64,000 nt of DNA from Pseudoalteromonas lipolytica (GTDB lineage: Bacteria; Pseudomonadota; Gammaproteobacteria; Enterobacterales; Alteromonadaceae): the NCBI RefSeq assembly GCF_001306915.1, contig NZ_LJTC01000013.1:109370-173369 (forward strand), written 5' to 3'. Position 1 is the stretch's first letter, and every line of letters begins with the position of its first letter. Below the pieces are notes generated by a model. That model made no database searches and was not told where the DNA came from. It worked only from the letters and a program-made list of their open reading frames with translations. This document shows, one piece after another, positions 31,832-40,298 of the stretch. The translations under genes were made by a program, and so were the position numbers.

Positions 31832-31904
31832 CGTCAAATATTCACTCTAAAGGTGGCATTTTTATTGCTAAGATTTAAGTCTGTTTTTTAGAATTGACGT
31901 CACC

Positions 31905-32513
31905 ATGCATTTTTCTATTTTCTCTAAATATTTATTGTTAACCATCTGCTTAACTGCTTTAACAGCATGTATGATGAGCCAAGAACAAAGCCAGCCTGTT
32001 TATACTGAACAGCAGGTACAGCAATTTGCTGCCGAGTGGCAAAATCAACAGCCTAGCATTGAACGTCTTGCTGCAATGGAAAAAGACCTTGCGTTGTTAA
32101 TCGAGGTACTTTCGGCTAATAGTGATTTAACTGCACAACCATCGGCATTTGAGCCGCAAAATGATGTGATCTATCACCAAAGTGAGCAAATACAATCTCA
32201 GCAATCATCATCAATCGACTCATTAGAAACAATTATTGCTGCAAACAAAGCAGCAGAAGCAGGTGTGCAATTAGGTTTATATTTAACGCCGAAAAAGGTC
32301 AGACATCAGGTCTTGAACCTTAAACGTGATTACCCTGCTGTTTTAAATGACCTAGATTTTCGCTTTAAAACTCGTGAGCAAAAAGGGGTAACCTTGTATG
32401 GATTACGAGCAGGTCCATTTGCAAATTATACTCAGGCGACAGCTTTTTGTGAGATAGCCAAAAGAATGGGGCAAACTTGTGTGACAGCCCCTTTTATTGG
32501 GGAGATGCTATAA
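31905..32513 (+). CDS. SPOR-like lipoprotein
   Basis: A 202-residue predicted lipoprotein; the signal peptide ends LTAC followed by Met, so outer-membrane sorting is expected. The middle (about 30-110) is glutamine-rich with coiled-coil character. The C-terminal region (about 115-195) fits a SPOR-like fold: GVQLGLYLT, a helix, LYGLRAGPFANYTQATAFC, then GQTCVTAP. It is less conserved than the first gene of the cluster. It lies 73 nt after that gene and 111 nt before the major pilin, whose leader carries a small hairpin. Confidence 0.65.
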   Translation: MHFSIFSKYLLLTICLTALTACMMSQEQSQPVYTEQQVQQFAAEWQNQQPSIERLAAMEKDLALLIEVLSANSDLTAQPSAFEPQNDVIYHQSEQIQSQQSSSIDSLETIIAANKAAEAGVQLGLYLTPKKVRHQVLNLKRDYPAVLNDLDFRFKTREQKGVTLYGLRAGPFANYTQATAFCEIAKRMGQTCVTAPFIGEML

Positions 32514-32590
32514 GTATCTTTCCTCTTGGAAATTAGGGGATTAACCTTAAAGTATTTGTTCTAGAGGTCGATAAAGCTTAAGATACAGCA

Positions 32591-32607
32591 AAATGGTTTA
32601 GCCATTT
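32591..32607 (+). other. Small hairpin in the pilin leader
   Basis: AAATGG and CCATTT pair around a 5-nt loop just before the pilin ribosome-binding site (AAGGA). It could stabilise or process the pilin mRNA so that pilin outnumbers usher; this is inference from position only. Confidence 0.25.
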
Positions 32608-32624
32608 ATTTATAAGGACTTAAT

Positions 32625-33218
32625 ATGAAATTACCTCTTTCTTTAATTGCATGCTCATTAGCATTTTCTGCTTTTTATTCTTATGCCACTACTGAATCTT
32701 TCAGTGCAACAGTAAAGGTTCAAAACTCAGTTGTTTTAACAAAAGGAAATGATCTAAATTTTGGTACTATTCGTGCCGTAGCCGATCCTTCAGGTGCTGC
32801 GCAAGCTGTTTTAACAATTAACCCAGAACCTGATGCAAGCCCTGTTTCAACAAGAACAGATGCATCTCCTGCGATTATTTCAATTATTGAGCAAGGGTCT
32901 CCTGCTTCATTTACGGTATCGGAAGCGGTGCCTAATGCGCGTTTGTCGATTACTGATCCTACAGCTAATACTTTAGCTTCTGATGGACAAGGTTTAAATG
33001 AGCCAAACTTTATTGTTGATGAATGGAAGTATTTTATTACTTCAGGCCCAAATGCAAATGCTTATTACCTTCCAGGCAGCCCAAATTTAACAGCAGATGC
33101 AGACGGCAGTGTTGAGTTTAACATTGGTGCCAATTTATCTACCTCAAATTCGGCGTCATCTGAGCCTTATCGTGATGTTGAGTATACCGGCACTTTCCAA
33201 TTAGAAGTTGCTTACTAA
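32625..33218 (+). CDS. Probable pilin subunit, DUF4402-like
   Basis: A 197-residue exported protein. The signal peptide ends near SYA-TT at about residue 22. The mature N-terminus SFSATVKVQNSVVLTKGNDLNFGTI and the C-terminal strand YTGTFQLEVAY fit the DUF4402/spore-coat-U-like subunits assembled by chaperone-usher systems: an extended N-terminal donor strand, a beta-sandwich and a C-terminal strand ending in Tyr. It has no cysteine in the mature part. Being the first subunit gene before a chaperone and usher, it is the likely major pilin. Subunit order and structure are inferred, not demonstrated. Confidence 0.72.
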   Translation: MKLPLSLIACSLAFSAFYSYATTESFSATVKVQNSVVLTKGNDLNFGTIRAVADPSGAAQAVLTINPEPDASPVSTRTDASPAIISIIEQGSPASFTVSEAVPNARLSITDPTANTLASDGQGLNEPNFIVDEWKYFITSGPNANAYYLPGSPNLTADADGSVEFNIGANLSTSNSASSEPYRDVEYTGTFQLEVAY

Positions 33219-33237
33219 TAATACTAGGTAATTAGTC

Positions 33238-33705
33238 ATGCGCTTTTTGCTTTTAGCTACTGTTTTATTTTGTGTGTTCTCAACACCCTTACAGGCTGCG
33301 AGCACAGAGCAACAAGCGCTTGATTTTGGTACTCTAGTTATTCTAGCTAATACAAATACCAGCTCTGTAATCGTCAAAGATGATGGCAGTATCAATACGC
33401 AGGGCTCGGTTTATGTTCTTAAAAATGGCCGCCCTGCAGAATTATTACTTACTGACTTTCCAGCTAGAACTCAGCTAACTATGAATCTAGTTGCCCCAGT
33501 TGACTTAACACATGATATCGATGGCAACTCGAGTGCTGGATTTTCTGTACGCCTTAATGGTTTTCCTAAATATGTGATTACCAATGAATTTGGTGAAGCA
33601 AAAGTATTTATTGGCGGTATTTTAACGACAGACCGTAGCGCTAAACCATACGCTGATGGTCAGTATTCTTCTACAACTTATTTAGAAATATCAGTCGATT
33701 ACTAA
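33238..33705 (+). CDS. Minor pilin or tip subunit, DUF4402-like
   Basis: A 155-residue exported protein with a signal peptide (about 1-20, ending LQAAS). ALDFGTLVI near residue 26 corresponds to DLNFGTI in the preceding pilin, and the C-terminus YSSTTYLEISVDY matches the same terminal strand. It is shorter than the major pilin and probably forms a minor or tip subunit. It begins 19 nt after the pilin gene and ends 8 nt before the chaperone gene. Confidence 0.65.
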   Translation: MRFLLLATVLFCVFSTPLQAASTEQQALDFGTLVILANTNTSSVIVKDDGSINTQGSVYVLKNGRPAELLLTDFPARTQLTMNLVAPVDLTHDIDGNSSAGFSVRLNGFPKYVITNEFGEAKVFIGGILTTDRSAKPYADGQYSSTTYLEISVDY

Positions 33706-33713
33706 GGATAGAT

Positions 33714-34505
33714 ATGTTCGCAAAACGTCTTTTATGTGGATTTTTTTTTGTTTTTTTCAGTCAATATGCAACGGCAAACTTACTTATTTCACCAACGCGG
33801 GTTTCATTTGATGAGCGCCAACGAAGCGCAAAAGTCACCGTCATTAATAGCTCAGAAGAGTACCGTACATACCGCGTGGTATGGAGCGAAAAATTAGCGC
33901 TACCTGGTGGGGGCTATCAAACATTGAGTGAGCCAGTAACCACGAGCCTTTCTCCTATGGCACGCTTATCACCAAAGCAAATTCGCTTAGCACCTGGCGA
34001 AAGGCAAACGATTAAAATAGCAATTAGAAAGCCTAAGGATTTGGCTAAAGGGGAATATCGTTCCCATTTACTATTTCAAGCCTTACCAAATGAAGATAAG
34101 GCAGCTAAGGCTGGACTTAAAGTGAATATGATTTTGAGTTTTAGTATTCCAGTTGTATATCGTGAACAAGGTGAGCTGCCAAAAGTTGCATTTCAAACTG
34201 CAGAAATAGTTGAAGATTCGGTAAACAAAAAACCAAAAATTGCCGTTAAATTAACTGAACAACAAGGTTTTAGTAGTTACGGTCGACTTAGCGCGTATAT
34301 TACTAATTCTGCAGGTAAACAAGAAAAAATCGCAGAAATCGGGAATCTAAGCCTATACCCTGAAGTTGAACAAGCGACTGTGTTGTTAGATTTATTCTCT
34401 GGTAAACAGTTGCCAAAACAAGGGAACATTGAGCTTAAATATCAAGGTGCCGATGAGTATGAAGGCGTCGATTTTGGCTCATACTCATTGCCTATTCGAC
34501 ATTAG
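33714..34505 (+). CDS. Periplasmic pilus chaperone, PapD-like
   Basis: A 263-residue protein with a signal peptide (about 1-21, ending ATA) and two immunoglobulin-like domains. The first has LLISPTRVSFDERQRSAKVTVIN and LAPGERQTIKIAIRKP, the pattern of pilus chaperones, which hold subunits by donor-strand complementation in the periplasm. It belongs with the alternate/archaic chaperones rather than the FimC type by its divergent second domain. It is encoded directly between the subunits and the usher, which supports the assignment. Confidence 0.82.
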   Translation: MFAKRLLCGFFFVFFSQYATANLLISPTRVSFDERQRSAKVTVINSSEEYRTYRVVWSEKLALPGGGYQTLSEPVTTSLSPMARLSPKQIRLAPGERQTIKIAIRKPKDLAKGEYRSHLLFQALPNEDKAAKAGLKVNMILSFSIPVVYREQGELPKVAFQTAEIVEDSVNKKPKIAVKLTEQQGFSSYGRLSAYITNSAGKQEKIAEIGNLSLYPEVEQATVLLDLFSGKQLPKQGNIELKYQGADEYEGVDFGSYSLPIRH

Positions 34506-34525
34506 GGATTAATGCGAAAAAATTT

Positions 34526-37516
34526 ATGAATCGCTTATTTGCGTTAGGGCTTATGCTATTAAGTCCTATCAGCGTTGCTAATTCGACTGTGAGTACAGAG
34601 GATGTACTAGCTAGAGTCAATGCCATAAGAGCTAAGCTAAATGGCGAACAGCTTTACGCTCCACAATCTAAGCATATAACTGCTGTTAATCATTCTGCAG
34701 ATACCTTAGACGCTCAGCAACGAATTGCCACTGGGGAATTTTTGCTATTTTCAATTTATTTAAATGAAAATTATTTAGGTGAGTTGTTTGCCCTTAAGTC
34801 TGATCAAGACATATTGCTTGGCGTTTCGGGGCTAGTTGATATTTTACAGCTTGCAATTAATGTCGATATATCAGCCGAGAGGGCCGAAGGTTGGTTCATT
34901 AACACCAATAAAACCTTTCAATTAACAGCTCAAAAACAGTTGATTACAGATACAAAAAAGTGGCAGCTTACAGAACAACAAATTAGTGTTGATGATGATA
35001 TTTATATAGAGGCAGCAGTACTCGCTGAGGCTTTAGAATTTCAGCATCGCTCTGATTACGCAAGCTTAGAGCTGTATATTGAAACTGAGTCTGTTTATCC
35101 GGTTGTCGCCCAAGCGCAGCGACATAAAAAACAACTACAAAGCTATAGTACTCAAAAGCAAGCAACTTTACCTTGGAAACCAAGCCCATACCAGGCCTTA
35201 TCTGTCCCTGTGGCTGACTTACAATTGAACTATACCCAAGATAATGATGGTAGTCAGGCAAGTTACTCATTACTTGGCTCGCAAGATTTTGCATACCTTA
35301 CTATGGAATACTTTTTATCGGGCCGTGAAAGTGATTTATTGAATAACTCAAGACTAACTTTCTCCAAGCAAGATGTGAATAATCAGCTGTTAGGTCCACT
35401 TGCTGCAAGTCTTATTGAGGTAGGTGATGTCACAGCTACGCAAGTTGGCAGCCGTTATAACAACCAATACGGGCGCGGAGTTAAAATTTCGAATTATCAA
35501 CTTGGGCAAGCAGTTAATAATAATCGAGTGAATCTAACTGGTGCAGTACAGCCAGGTTGGGATGTTGAATTATACCGCAATGGTATTTTAATTGAGCAGC
35601 AATTGAGCTTGGCGGATGGGCGCTATGTTTTTGCTGACGTTGATTTACTGTTTGGTGAAAACAACTTTGAGTTGATTTTTTATGGTCCGCAAGGGCAAGT
35701 AGAGCGAAAAACAGAATATTACTACATTGATGGCACGCAGCTTGAACAAGGGGAAGCAGTCTATGAGCTATCTGTTTCAGAGCAAGGCAAGCAGTTATTA
35801 GGTAATAACAGTAATAGTGCAAACAAGGGCTGGGTTGCTGCAGGGCGATACCAATATGGATTGAGTGATAACGTTGCTATGTACTCAGGCTTTATGGCGC
35901 AAAAGCAAGAGCAAGATGAGTTATACCATGTTGCTCTAGGAACGAATCTCAGCTTGTTAGATAGGTTATTAGTTAATCTGGAATATGAAGAAAACAATCA
36001 ACAACAAAGAGAATTTGAATTAACAACAAGAACTAAACTGGCTGATCAGTCCTTGTTGTTCAGCGCTACGAACCGTACAGATAACCTGAATGGTCGAGAT
36101 ATAACGCTGAAAAGCTATCAATTTGATATGTCTGGTGAGCTGATGCAAAACAACTTTGGGCGGCTTAATTATCAAAACAACTTTTTAGTTCAACACGCAC
36201 AAAGTGGTGATTTAAAGCAAATTTATAACCGTTTAAATTACAGCTATGCAAACGTCTCAATAAATAATTTATTGCAATGGCAAGACCCAAGCGCCGGGCA
36301 AGAAAGTGTAGGTGGTATGACGCGCTTACAAACACGACTAGGCAGAGTGTACAGTCGGTTTGGTGTTAATTATCGACTTTCTCCAGTGAGTGAGATAGCA
36401 AGTTATGAAGCTGAATTTAGCCGAAGTTTAGGCCCGAGTCTCCAAGCAGAGTTAACTTTAAGGGACTCTCTAGATTACGATGTTCAGTCTGCAGAATTAG
36501 GACTAACGTGGCAAAATGACAGGATTAACTTAAGTAGTAATGTTAATTACGATAGTAATGACCAATGGCAAATTCGCTTAAATAGCCGATTTAGCTTTGG
36601 TTTTGATAGCCAATATAATCAACCATTTATGAGCAACAGAACATTGACCAATACAGGTAGCTTAATGGTTAATGTGTTTTTAGATGAAAATGATAATGGT
36701 ATTAAAGACAGTACTGAGAAGGGCTTGGCGGGTGTTAAAGTAAAAGGCTTACAAAATTATCGCCAAGCGATTACTGATGAACAAGGGATCGCGATTCTTT
36801 CTGCTATGCCAGCTAACCGCACAACAGATATAGTGCTCGATCGTGACAGTTTTGCTGACCCTTTTATGATCCCCGCCCACGATGGTTTCTCCATAACACC
36901 ACGAGCAGGCTTTGTTGAGTACATGGATTACCCAGTAAATAATGCCAGCGAAATAGAAGGCACTGTTTATCAGCAGACAGAGCAAGGAGCTAATGTTCAA
37001 CCTTATGCCCAAATTACTTTAGTGGATGAGCAAGGTAATGATGTAGCAACTACGCAAGCGGCTTATGATGGCTATTACTTGTTTACTGATATTAAGCCCG
37101 GTAAGTATCAGGCGATTGTAGATAAGCAGTACCAAGGACAAAAATCACTGACTAGTACTCAAACACATAAAATACAGTTATCGCCCAAAGGTGATGTGCT
37201 GGTGGGAGTTGACATTACTTTGCGGCCACTCGAAAAGCGCCAGGGATATATAGCGAGTATTGGCAAGTTTAATTCACTGAAAATATTAAAGGTGTATTAC
37301 TCATTGGTGAAACAGCGTTTGTTACAGCAAGGGTTAAAAAACGCTTTTTATATTCACGATAAAGCAAATGCGCACTACACGCTTGCGGTTGGCTTTGACG
37401 CACAATTTGCAAACGAGCTTGAGCAGCAATGTGTGCAGCTAATATCACAAGCAATTAAATGCCATGTAACAGAGCAGCATGTTCAACACTTGCAAGGAGC
37501 AAATTATGGTTTTTAG
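34526..37516 (+). CDS. Outer-membrane usher-like protein with Sdr-B-like and SPOR-like C-terminal domains
   Basis: A 996-residue exported protein. The signal peptide is about 1-18. A large beta-rich barrel follows, containing a plug-like segment (about 335-400: WDVELYRNG, DGRYVFADVDLLFGENNFEL, FYGPQGQ). An Sdr-B-like segment is near 713-785 (VFLDENDNGIKDSTEKGLAG), a carboxypeptidase-regulatory-like domain near 808-895, and a final segment (about 903-996) reads as beta-alpha-beta-beta-alpha-beta with YIASIGKF and HYTLAVGF, a SPOR-like pattern. It would secrete and assemble the pilins. The C-terminal additions are unusual. The next gene begins inside its last codons (11-nt overlap). Confidence 0.72.
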   Translation: MNRLFALGLMLLSPISVANSTVSTEDVLARVNAIRAKLNGEQLYAPQSKHITAVNHSADTLDAQQRIATGEFLLFSIYLNENYLGELFALKSDQDILLGVSGLVDILQLAINVDISAERAEGWFINTNKTFQLTAQKQLITDTKKWQLTEQQISVDDDIYIEAAVLAEALEFQHRSDYASLELYIETESVYPVVAQAQRHKKQLQSYSTQKQATLPWKPSPYQALSVPVADLQLNYTQDNDGSQASYSLLGSQDFAYLTMEYFLSGRESDLLNNSRLTFSKQDVNNQLLGPLAASLIEVGDVTATQVGSRYNNQYGRGVKISNYQLGQAVNNNRVNLTGAVQPGWDVELYRNGILIEQQLSLADGRYVFADVDLLFGENNFELIFYGPQGQVERKTEYYYIDGTQLEQGEAVYELSVSEQGKQLLGNNSNSANKGWVAAGRYQYGLSDNVAMYSGFMAQKQEQDELYHVALGTNLSLLDRLLVNLEYEENNQQQREFELTTRTKLADQSLLFSATNRTDNLNGRDITLKSYQFDMSGELMQNNFGRLNYQNNFLVQHAQSGDLKQIYNRLNYSYANVSINNLLQWQDPSAGQESVGGMTRLQTRLGRVYSRFGVNYRLSPVSEIASYEAEFSRSLGPSLQAELTLRDSLDYDVQSAELGLTWQNDRINLSSNVNYDSNDQWQIRLNSRFSFGFDSQYNQPFMSNRTLTNTGSLMVNVFLDENDNGIKDSTEKGLAGVKVKGLQNYRQAITDEQGIAILSAMPANRTTDIVLDRDSFADPFMIPAHDGFSITPRAGFVEYMDYPVNNASEIEGTVYQQTEQGANVQPYAQITLVDEQGNDVATTQAAYDGYYLFTDIKPGKYQAIVDKQYQGQKSLTSTQTHKIQLSPKGDVLVGVDITLRPLEKRQGYIASIGKFNSLKILKVYYSLVKQRLLQQGLKNAFYIHDKANAHYTLAVGFDAQFANELEQQCVQLISQAIKCHVTEQHVQHLQGANYGF

Positions 37517-38108
37517 TATTTTTCAAAATCTGAAGAAAGTATGGTTAGTTTTACTGGTTACTCCTATCTTTGGTTGCCAAAGCGTATCAGAGCCACAAGT
37601 GAGTGAAGAAAACTTAGTGAAAATTAGCAAACAAGAGCTTATGGAGCTAAGGCAGTCGCATCAGCAATTCCAAGCAATGAAGCCAGAGCTTGAGCGCTTG
37701 CTGACAATTGAAAGTGAGTTAACCTTACTCACTGAACAACTTACTTTGTTAAATACGCAGCAAGCTGAGCCTGTAAATACTAAAAAGTCATCAGTAACCG
37801 CCCCTCAGTTTATTGCGGAGCCTGAAGCTAAGTTTGCACTACAGCTTGCTTCCGTAACAGAATTACCTCGACTAACAGCTCGCCTTGCTGAAATTAAAAA
37901 ACAAGCGCCGGCACTATTTCATGGTCAGTTTATTGCTAATGTAGAGTCAGTAACTGTAAATGGCAGCACTTTCCATCGCTTGAAAATTGGTGCATATCAA
38001 CAAAAGCAGCAAGCTGCTAATGATTGTAAAAAGTTAGCATCTGTCGGGGTGGCATGCTTGGTATCGCACTATGTGCAAAATCCGCTTGATTTATCCCATC
38101 AACAATAA
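37506..38108 (+). CDS. SPOR-domain lipoprotein
   Basis: A 200-residue lipoprotein with lipobox PIFGC followed by Gln. The middle (about 35-90) is a predicted coiled coil (KQELMELRQSHQQFQAMKP, then ELERLLTIESEL). The C-terminal SPOR domain (about 110-190) has KFALQLASV, FHRLKIGAYQQKQQAANDC and GVACLVSHY. The ATG at 37506 with AGGAG upstream is preferred over 37479. It overlaps the usher gene, so it is almost certainly made with the usher and may tether it to peptidoglycan, which is an inference. It is paralogous to the first lipoprotein of the cluster. Confidence 0.75.
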   Translation: MVFSIFQNLKKVWLVLLVTPIFGCQSVSEPQVSEENLVKISKQELMELRQSHQQFQAMKPELERLLTIESELTLLTEQLTLLNTQQAEPVNTKKSSVTAPQFIAEPEAKFALQLASVTELPRLTARLAEIKKQAPALFHGQFIANVESVTVNGSTFHRLKIGAYQQKQQAANDCKKLASVGVACLVSHYVQNPLDLSHQQ

Positions 38109-38162
38109 TACTTAGGCATAATTATTGCTTTATACTTACTAAGTTTAGTGAGGATGGCAATT

Positions 38163-38756
38163 ATGCGCCTGTTATTTTATTCAGTTTTTTTAGTGTTGGT
38201 GGGTTGTAGCTTAACTGAAAAGCCACAAAAAGCGCCCCCTAGAGAAACCCCAAAATCGCCGATGGCACCTTATACGGTGCATCAATACGTTGCTGATCTA
38301 AGTAGTCAGCTGAGCCGTATTCAAGGCCCTTACAAAGGCAATGCACGTATTGCTGTGACCAGTTTCTATATGGCTGATGGCTTAGGTACTGATTTAGCAG
38401 AAGATCAGGGCAGTGGCTTGAGCCAGCAAATTCAAGAAAGTTTATTAACGCAATTTACTCAGCTTGGTTTTCATACCATAGAGTATCGATTAGAAAAGAC
38501 TTTAAATTTGCAGCAATCGGCCGATAGTGTACTTAGTCGTGATGTAAATACCTTGCGTCAACGTCAGAATATTGACTTTGTTATTACCGGCACACTGACG
38601 CGGCAACAACATGCCTACATAGTTAACGCCCGATTGGTAAATACCAAAGATCTGCGAATAGTGTCAGCAGCAAGCACCGAGATCCCTATCAATGTGATGT
38701 GGGGCGCTGAAAAAGTTCAGCAACGTGATGGCCAGTTGTATCGAAGCGAATATTAA
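38163..38756 (+). CDS. FlgO-family outer-membrane lipoprotein (copy 1)
   Basis: A 197-residue lipoprotein (lipobox LVLVGC, then Ser). The FlgO domain (about 45-190) shows ARIAVTSFYMADG, LSQQIQESLLTQFTQLGF, then NIDFVITGTLTRQQHAYIVNARLVN. FlgO of Vibrio is an outer-membrane protein needed for flagellar stability. The ATG at 38163 is chosen over 38148 because GAGG precedes it at a workable distance. It is the first of three paralogues in tandem and the most divergent, and lies directly after the pilus genes rather than beside flgT/flgP. Confidence 0.75.
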   Translation: MRLLFYSVFLVLVGCSLTEKPQKAPPRETPKSPMAPYTVHQYVADLSSQLSRIQGPYKGNARIAVTSFYMADGLGTDLAEDQGSGLSQQIQESLLTQFTQLGFHTIEYRLEKTLNLQQSADSVLSRDVNTLRQRQNIDFVITGTLTRQQHAYIVNARLVNTKDLRIVSAASTEIPINVMWGAEKVQQRDGQLYRSEY

Positions 38757-38770
38757 GAGGAACTCATTTA

Positions 38771-39445
38771 ATGAAACGTTTAATTTTAACTTTATGTTTG
38801 CCTTTTGGCTTTGGTTGCTCGTCAATGTTAACTGGTGATGTAACACAACACGATAATGATCCTCAATTAGCTGCGCAAAGAGAAGTTGCCGCGCCGCATA
38901 GTAACTACAGTGTGTTTCAAACCAATCAGGCGGTGATGAATAACAGCACCTTTACCGCTGCACCAACGCGCAAAAATATTAATCACTATGTGCGTGGCAT
39001 CATGCAGGACTTAGTTGAAAACTTGCAATATGTTAGCGATAGTACGCCGGTTGCTGTTTCAAGCTTTGTATACCTTGATGCAGATTACAACTCAACGAAT
39101 TTGCTAGGTAATCAAATTGCCGAAAGTTTCATTCATGAGCTTCACGCATTTGGTGTACCTGTCATTGATTTTAAAACCACTGATTATATGCGTGTCACGC
39201 CAAGTGGTGACTATGTTTTCAGTCGTGATTATTTAGAGCTAAGCCAAGATCAAAACTTCAATTATGTATTGGCGGGTACTTTGGTTAATCATCAAAGTGG
39301 TGTGCTCGTTAATGCCCGCATTGTTGGTTTAGCAAGCAAAGCAGTTGTAGGTTCAGCTCAAGGCTTTATACCACAATCAGTGGTTGATGCCCTTGATAGC
39401 ACCAACCGTAGTGATGGTATTACACTTAAACAAGCAAGTGAGTAA
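38771..39445 (+). CDS. FlgO-family outer-membrane lipoprotein (copy 2)
   Basis: A 224-residue lipoprotein (FGFGC, then Ser). An approximately 70-residue linker precedes the FlgO domain: NHYVRGIMQDLVENL, VAVSSFVYLDADYNSTNLLGNQIAESFIHEL, VIDFKTTDYMRVTPSGDYVFSRDYLEL and NYVLAGTLVNHQSGVLVNARIVGL can be read in order. It aligns closely with copy 3, with VxVSSFV/ITSFV, NLLGNQ/SQLGNQ and GDYVFSRD/GDFVMSRD shared. A ribosome site AGAGGA overlaps the end of copy 1, so the three genes form one translational unit. Confidence 0.78.
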   Translation: MKRLILTLCLPFGFGCSSMLTGDVTQHDNDPQLAAQREVAAPHSNYSVFQTNQAVMNNSTFTAAPTRKNINHYVRGIMQDLVENLQYVSDSTPVAVSSFVYLDADYNSTNLLGNQIAESFIHELHAFGVPVIDFKTTDYMRVTPSGDYVFSRDYLELSQDQNFNYVLAGTLVNHQSGVLVNARIVGLASKAVVGSAQGFIPQSVVDALDSTNRSDGITLKQASE

Positions 39446-39448
39446 GCT

Positions 39449-40114
39449 ATGAAAGGTTTTATCTTCGCATCGTTAACGCTCGCGATTTCTGGCTGCCAAT
39501 TGCTGCCAGAGCAATCAGCAGAGCCGCAAAATACCGCTCAAAGTGCACCTCCATCAGCAAGTACTCAAGTCGATTATGTTGCTATGCTGCAAGCGCTTGA
39601 GCAAAAAGATATGCAGCAGGATAACGCTAACCATCGTTTATTTGTGCCTTATCAACATCATAAAACCGTTGTTAATTATGTCGAGCAAATGGCCCTTGAA
39701 TTAGTGGATACCATGCAACAAGAAAGCGAGTTAGGAATAGCCATTACTAGCTTTGTTGATTTAGATGCGAGCCTAAAAAACAGCTCTCAACTTGGTAATC
39801 AACTCTCTGAAACAATGATGCACCAGCTGCAAAAATTCGGCTTTGGCGTTGTTGATTTTAAAGCGATGGATATCATTAGTGTGACCTCGCGTGGTGATTT
39901 TGTTATGTCGCGTGATGTAGAAGAGCTAGCCGAGCGTCGCATCGCCAGCCATGTACTTACAGGCACGCTGATATATCGCCCTAATGGTGTTGAAGTGAAT
40001 GCGCGAGTAATTAATCTAAACTCAAAGCTGGTTATTGCTAGCGCACAAAAAGTGATCCCATATTTTGTGCTAAAGAATGAGTCAATCAAATCAGCAACTG
40101 CTCGCGTTAACTAG
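39449..40114 (+). CDS. FlgO-family outer-membrane lipoprotein (copy 3)
   Basis: A 221-residue lipoprotein (LAISGC, then Gln). The FlgO domain (about 70-210) includes VNYVEQMALELVDTM, AITSFVDLDASLKNSSQLGNQ, VVDFKAMDIISVTSRGDFVMSRDVEEL and HVLTGTLIYRPNGVEVNARVINL. It begins 3 nt after copy 2 and is the last gene of the ten-gene run, followed by a hairpin terminator and then tRNA-Arg. Copies 2 and 3 probably arose by recent tandem duplication. Confidence 0.78.
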   Translation: MKGFIFASLTLAISGCQLLPEQSAEPQNTAQSAPPSASTQVDYVAMLQALEQKDMQQDNANHRLFVPYQHHKTVVNYVEQMALELVDTMQQESELGIAITSFVDLDASLKNSSQLGNQLSETMMHQLQKFGFGVVDFKAMDIISVTSRGDFVMSRDVEELAERRIASHVLTGTLIYRPNGVEVNARVINLNSKLVIASAQKVIPYFVLKNESIKSATARVN

Positions 40115-40127
40115 CCTCATTATTTTA

Positions 40128-40165
40128 CCGATCGGCTTGCTCTAAAGCCGGTTGGATTAATTTCT
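40128..40165 (+). terminator. Terminator after the FlgO genes
   Basis: CCGATCGGCTT (40128-40138) pairs with AAGCCGGTTGG (40145-40155) over 11 bp, including two G-T pairs, around a 6-nt loop. A moderately T-rich stretch follows. It overlaps the region just before the tRNA promoter. Confidence 0.55.
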
Positions 40166-40194
40166 TGATTACCAAAGCCTTAGACCGTTATAAT
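40165..40194 (+). promoter_or_regulatory. Promoter of tRNA-Arg
   Basis: TTGATT (40165-40170) and a perfect TATAAT (40189-40194) are spaced by 18 nt and lie 30 nt before the tRNA, a good sigma70 promoter. Confidence 0.7.
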
Positions 40195-40223
40195 TTTCTG
40201 TAGCTTTACCTCAGCTTTTGAGT

Positions 40224-40298
40224 GGCCTCTTAGTTAAATGGATATAACGGCCCCCTCCTAAGGGGCAGTTACAGGTTCGATTCCTGTAGGGGCTACCA
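40224..40298 (+). tRNA. tRNA-Arg, anticodon CCT
   Basis: A 75-nt cloverleaf. The acceptor arms are GGCCTCT and AGGGGCT (first pair G-T), the D-arm is AGTTAAATGGATATAAC, the anticodon stem is GCCCC/GGGGC with loop CTCCTAA (anticodon CCT), and the T-arm is ACAGGTTCGATTCCTGT. CCA is encoded. It is close in sequence to E. coli tRNA-Arg(CCT), which reads AGG codons. The 3' end of this tRNA is a common integration site in other bacteria, but no integrase or repeated tRNA end is visible in the window. Confidence 0.96.

Noticed and set aside
34983..37454. Several minus-strand open frames across the usher gene
   Set aside because: They overlap a 996-codon gene with clear secretion and domain signals, and show no protein features or ribosome sites.
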